NCBI GenBank assembly: GCA_963922705.1
Contig: CAWUJS010000098.1
Location: 1-5,817, forward strand
Source of the DNA: TMED27 sp963922705
Lineage (GTDB): Bacteria; Pseudomonadota; Alphaproteobacteria; Micavibrionales; Micavibrionaceae
Length of the DNA: 5,817 nt
Reading direction: 5' to 3'
The notes beneath the pieces were generated by a model. It was not told where the DNA came from. It did no database searches and saw only the letters and a list, made by a program, of their open reading frames with translations. Shown one piece after another: positions 5,809-5,817 of this stretch. A program made the position numbers and the translations under genes. Numbering within the stretch: position 1 is the first letter of the stretch; each line of letters starts with the position of its first letter.

Positions 5809-5817
5809 AAAAACATC

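Noticed and set aside
1..5817. tRNA, rRNA, CRISPR, insertion sequence or integrase
   Set aside because: No cloverleaf, repeat-spacer pattern, transposase or terminal inverted repeats were seen on either strand.

Overview
The window suggests an alphaproteobacterium with fairly low GC (roughly mid-40s percent by eye). The main evidence is the right half. There, a Tim44-domain membrane protein of the alphaproteobacterial TimA type lies directly upstream of an MltA lytic transglycosylase on the same strand. From memory, this gene order is conserved across many Alphaproteobacteria. I cannot place the organism in an order or genus.

Left half, plus strand. Positions 2-1438 hold the 3' portion of an M49-like (dipeptidyl-peptidase III-related) zinc metallopeptidase. 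Its true start lies left of the window. A 118-base gap follows, with a consensus-like promoter, a perfect 7+7 inverted repeat over the promoter spacer, and a leader that can fold onto the ribosome binding site. Next is a stand-alone phosphoribosyltransferase-like protein (1557-2663) whose PRPP-loop motif departs from the usual sequence. This is the least understood gene here.

Right half, minus strand, read from right to left. A tim44/timA-like gene (5029-5760, TTG start), mltA (3717-4925, outer-membrane lipoprotein) and a DUF481/YdiY-like outer-membrane beta-barrel gene (2670-3698) form a probable envelope operon. The barrel gene starts 18 bases after mltA ends. It meets the phosphoribosyltransferase-like gene tail to tail, with only 6 bases between the stops.

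Functionally, the right half is an envelope block: an inner-membrane-anchored Tim44 domain, a murein-cleaving lipoprotein and an outer-membrane barrel. The left half pairs a peptidase with an orphan nucleotide-fold protein, and nothing in the sequence shows that these two work together. I found no RNA genes, CRISPR array, insertion sequence or integrase, and no gene-free stretch longer than 118 bases. The nearest thing to an undescribed system is the phosphoribosyltransferase-like gene with its own dyad-covered promoter.
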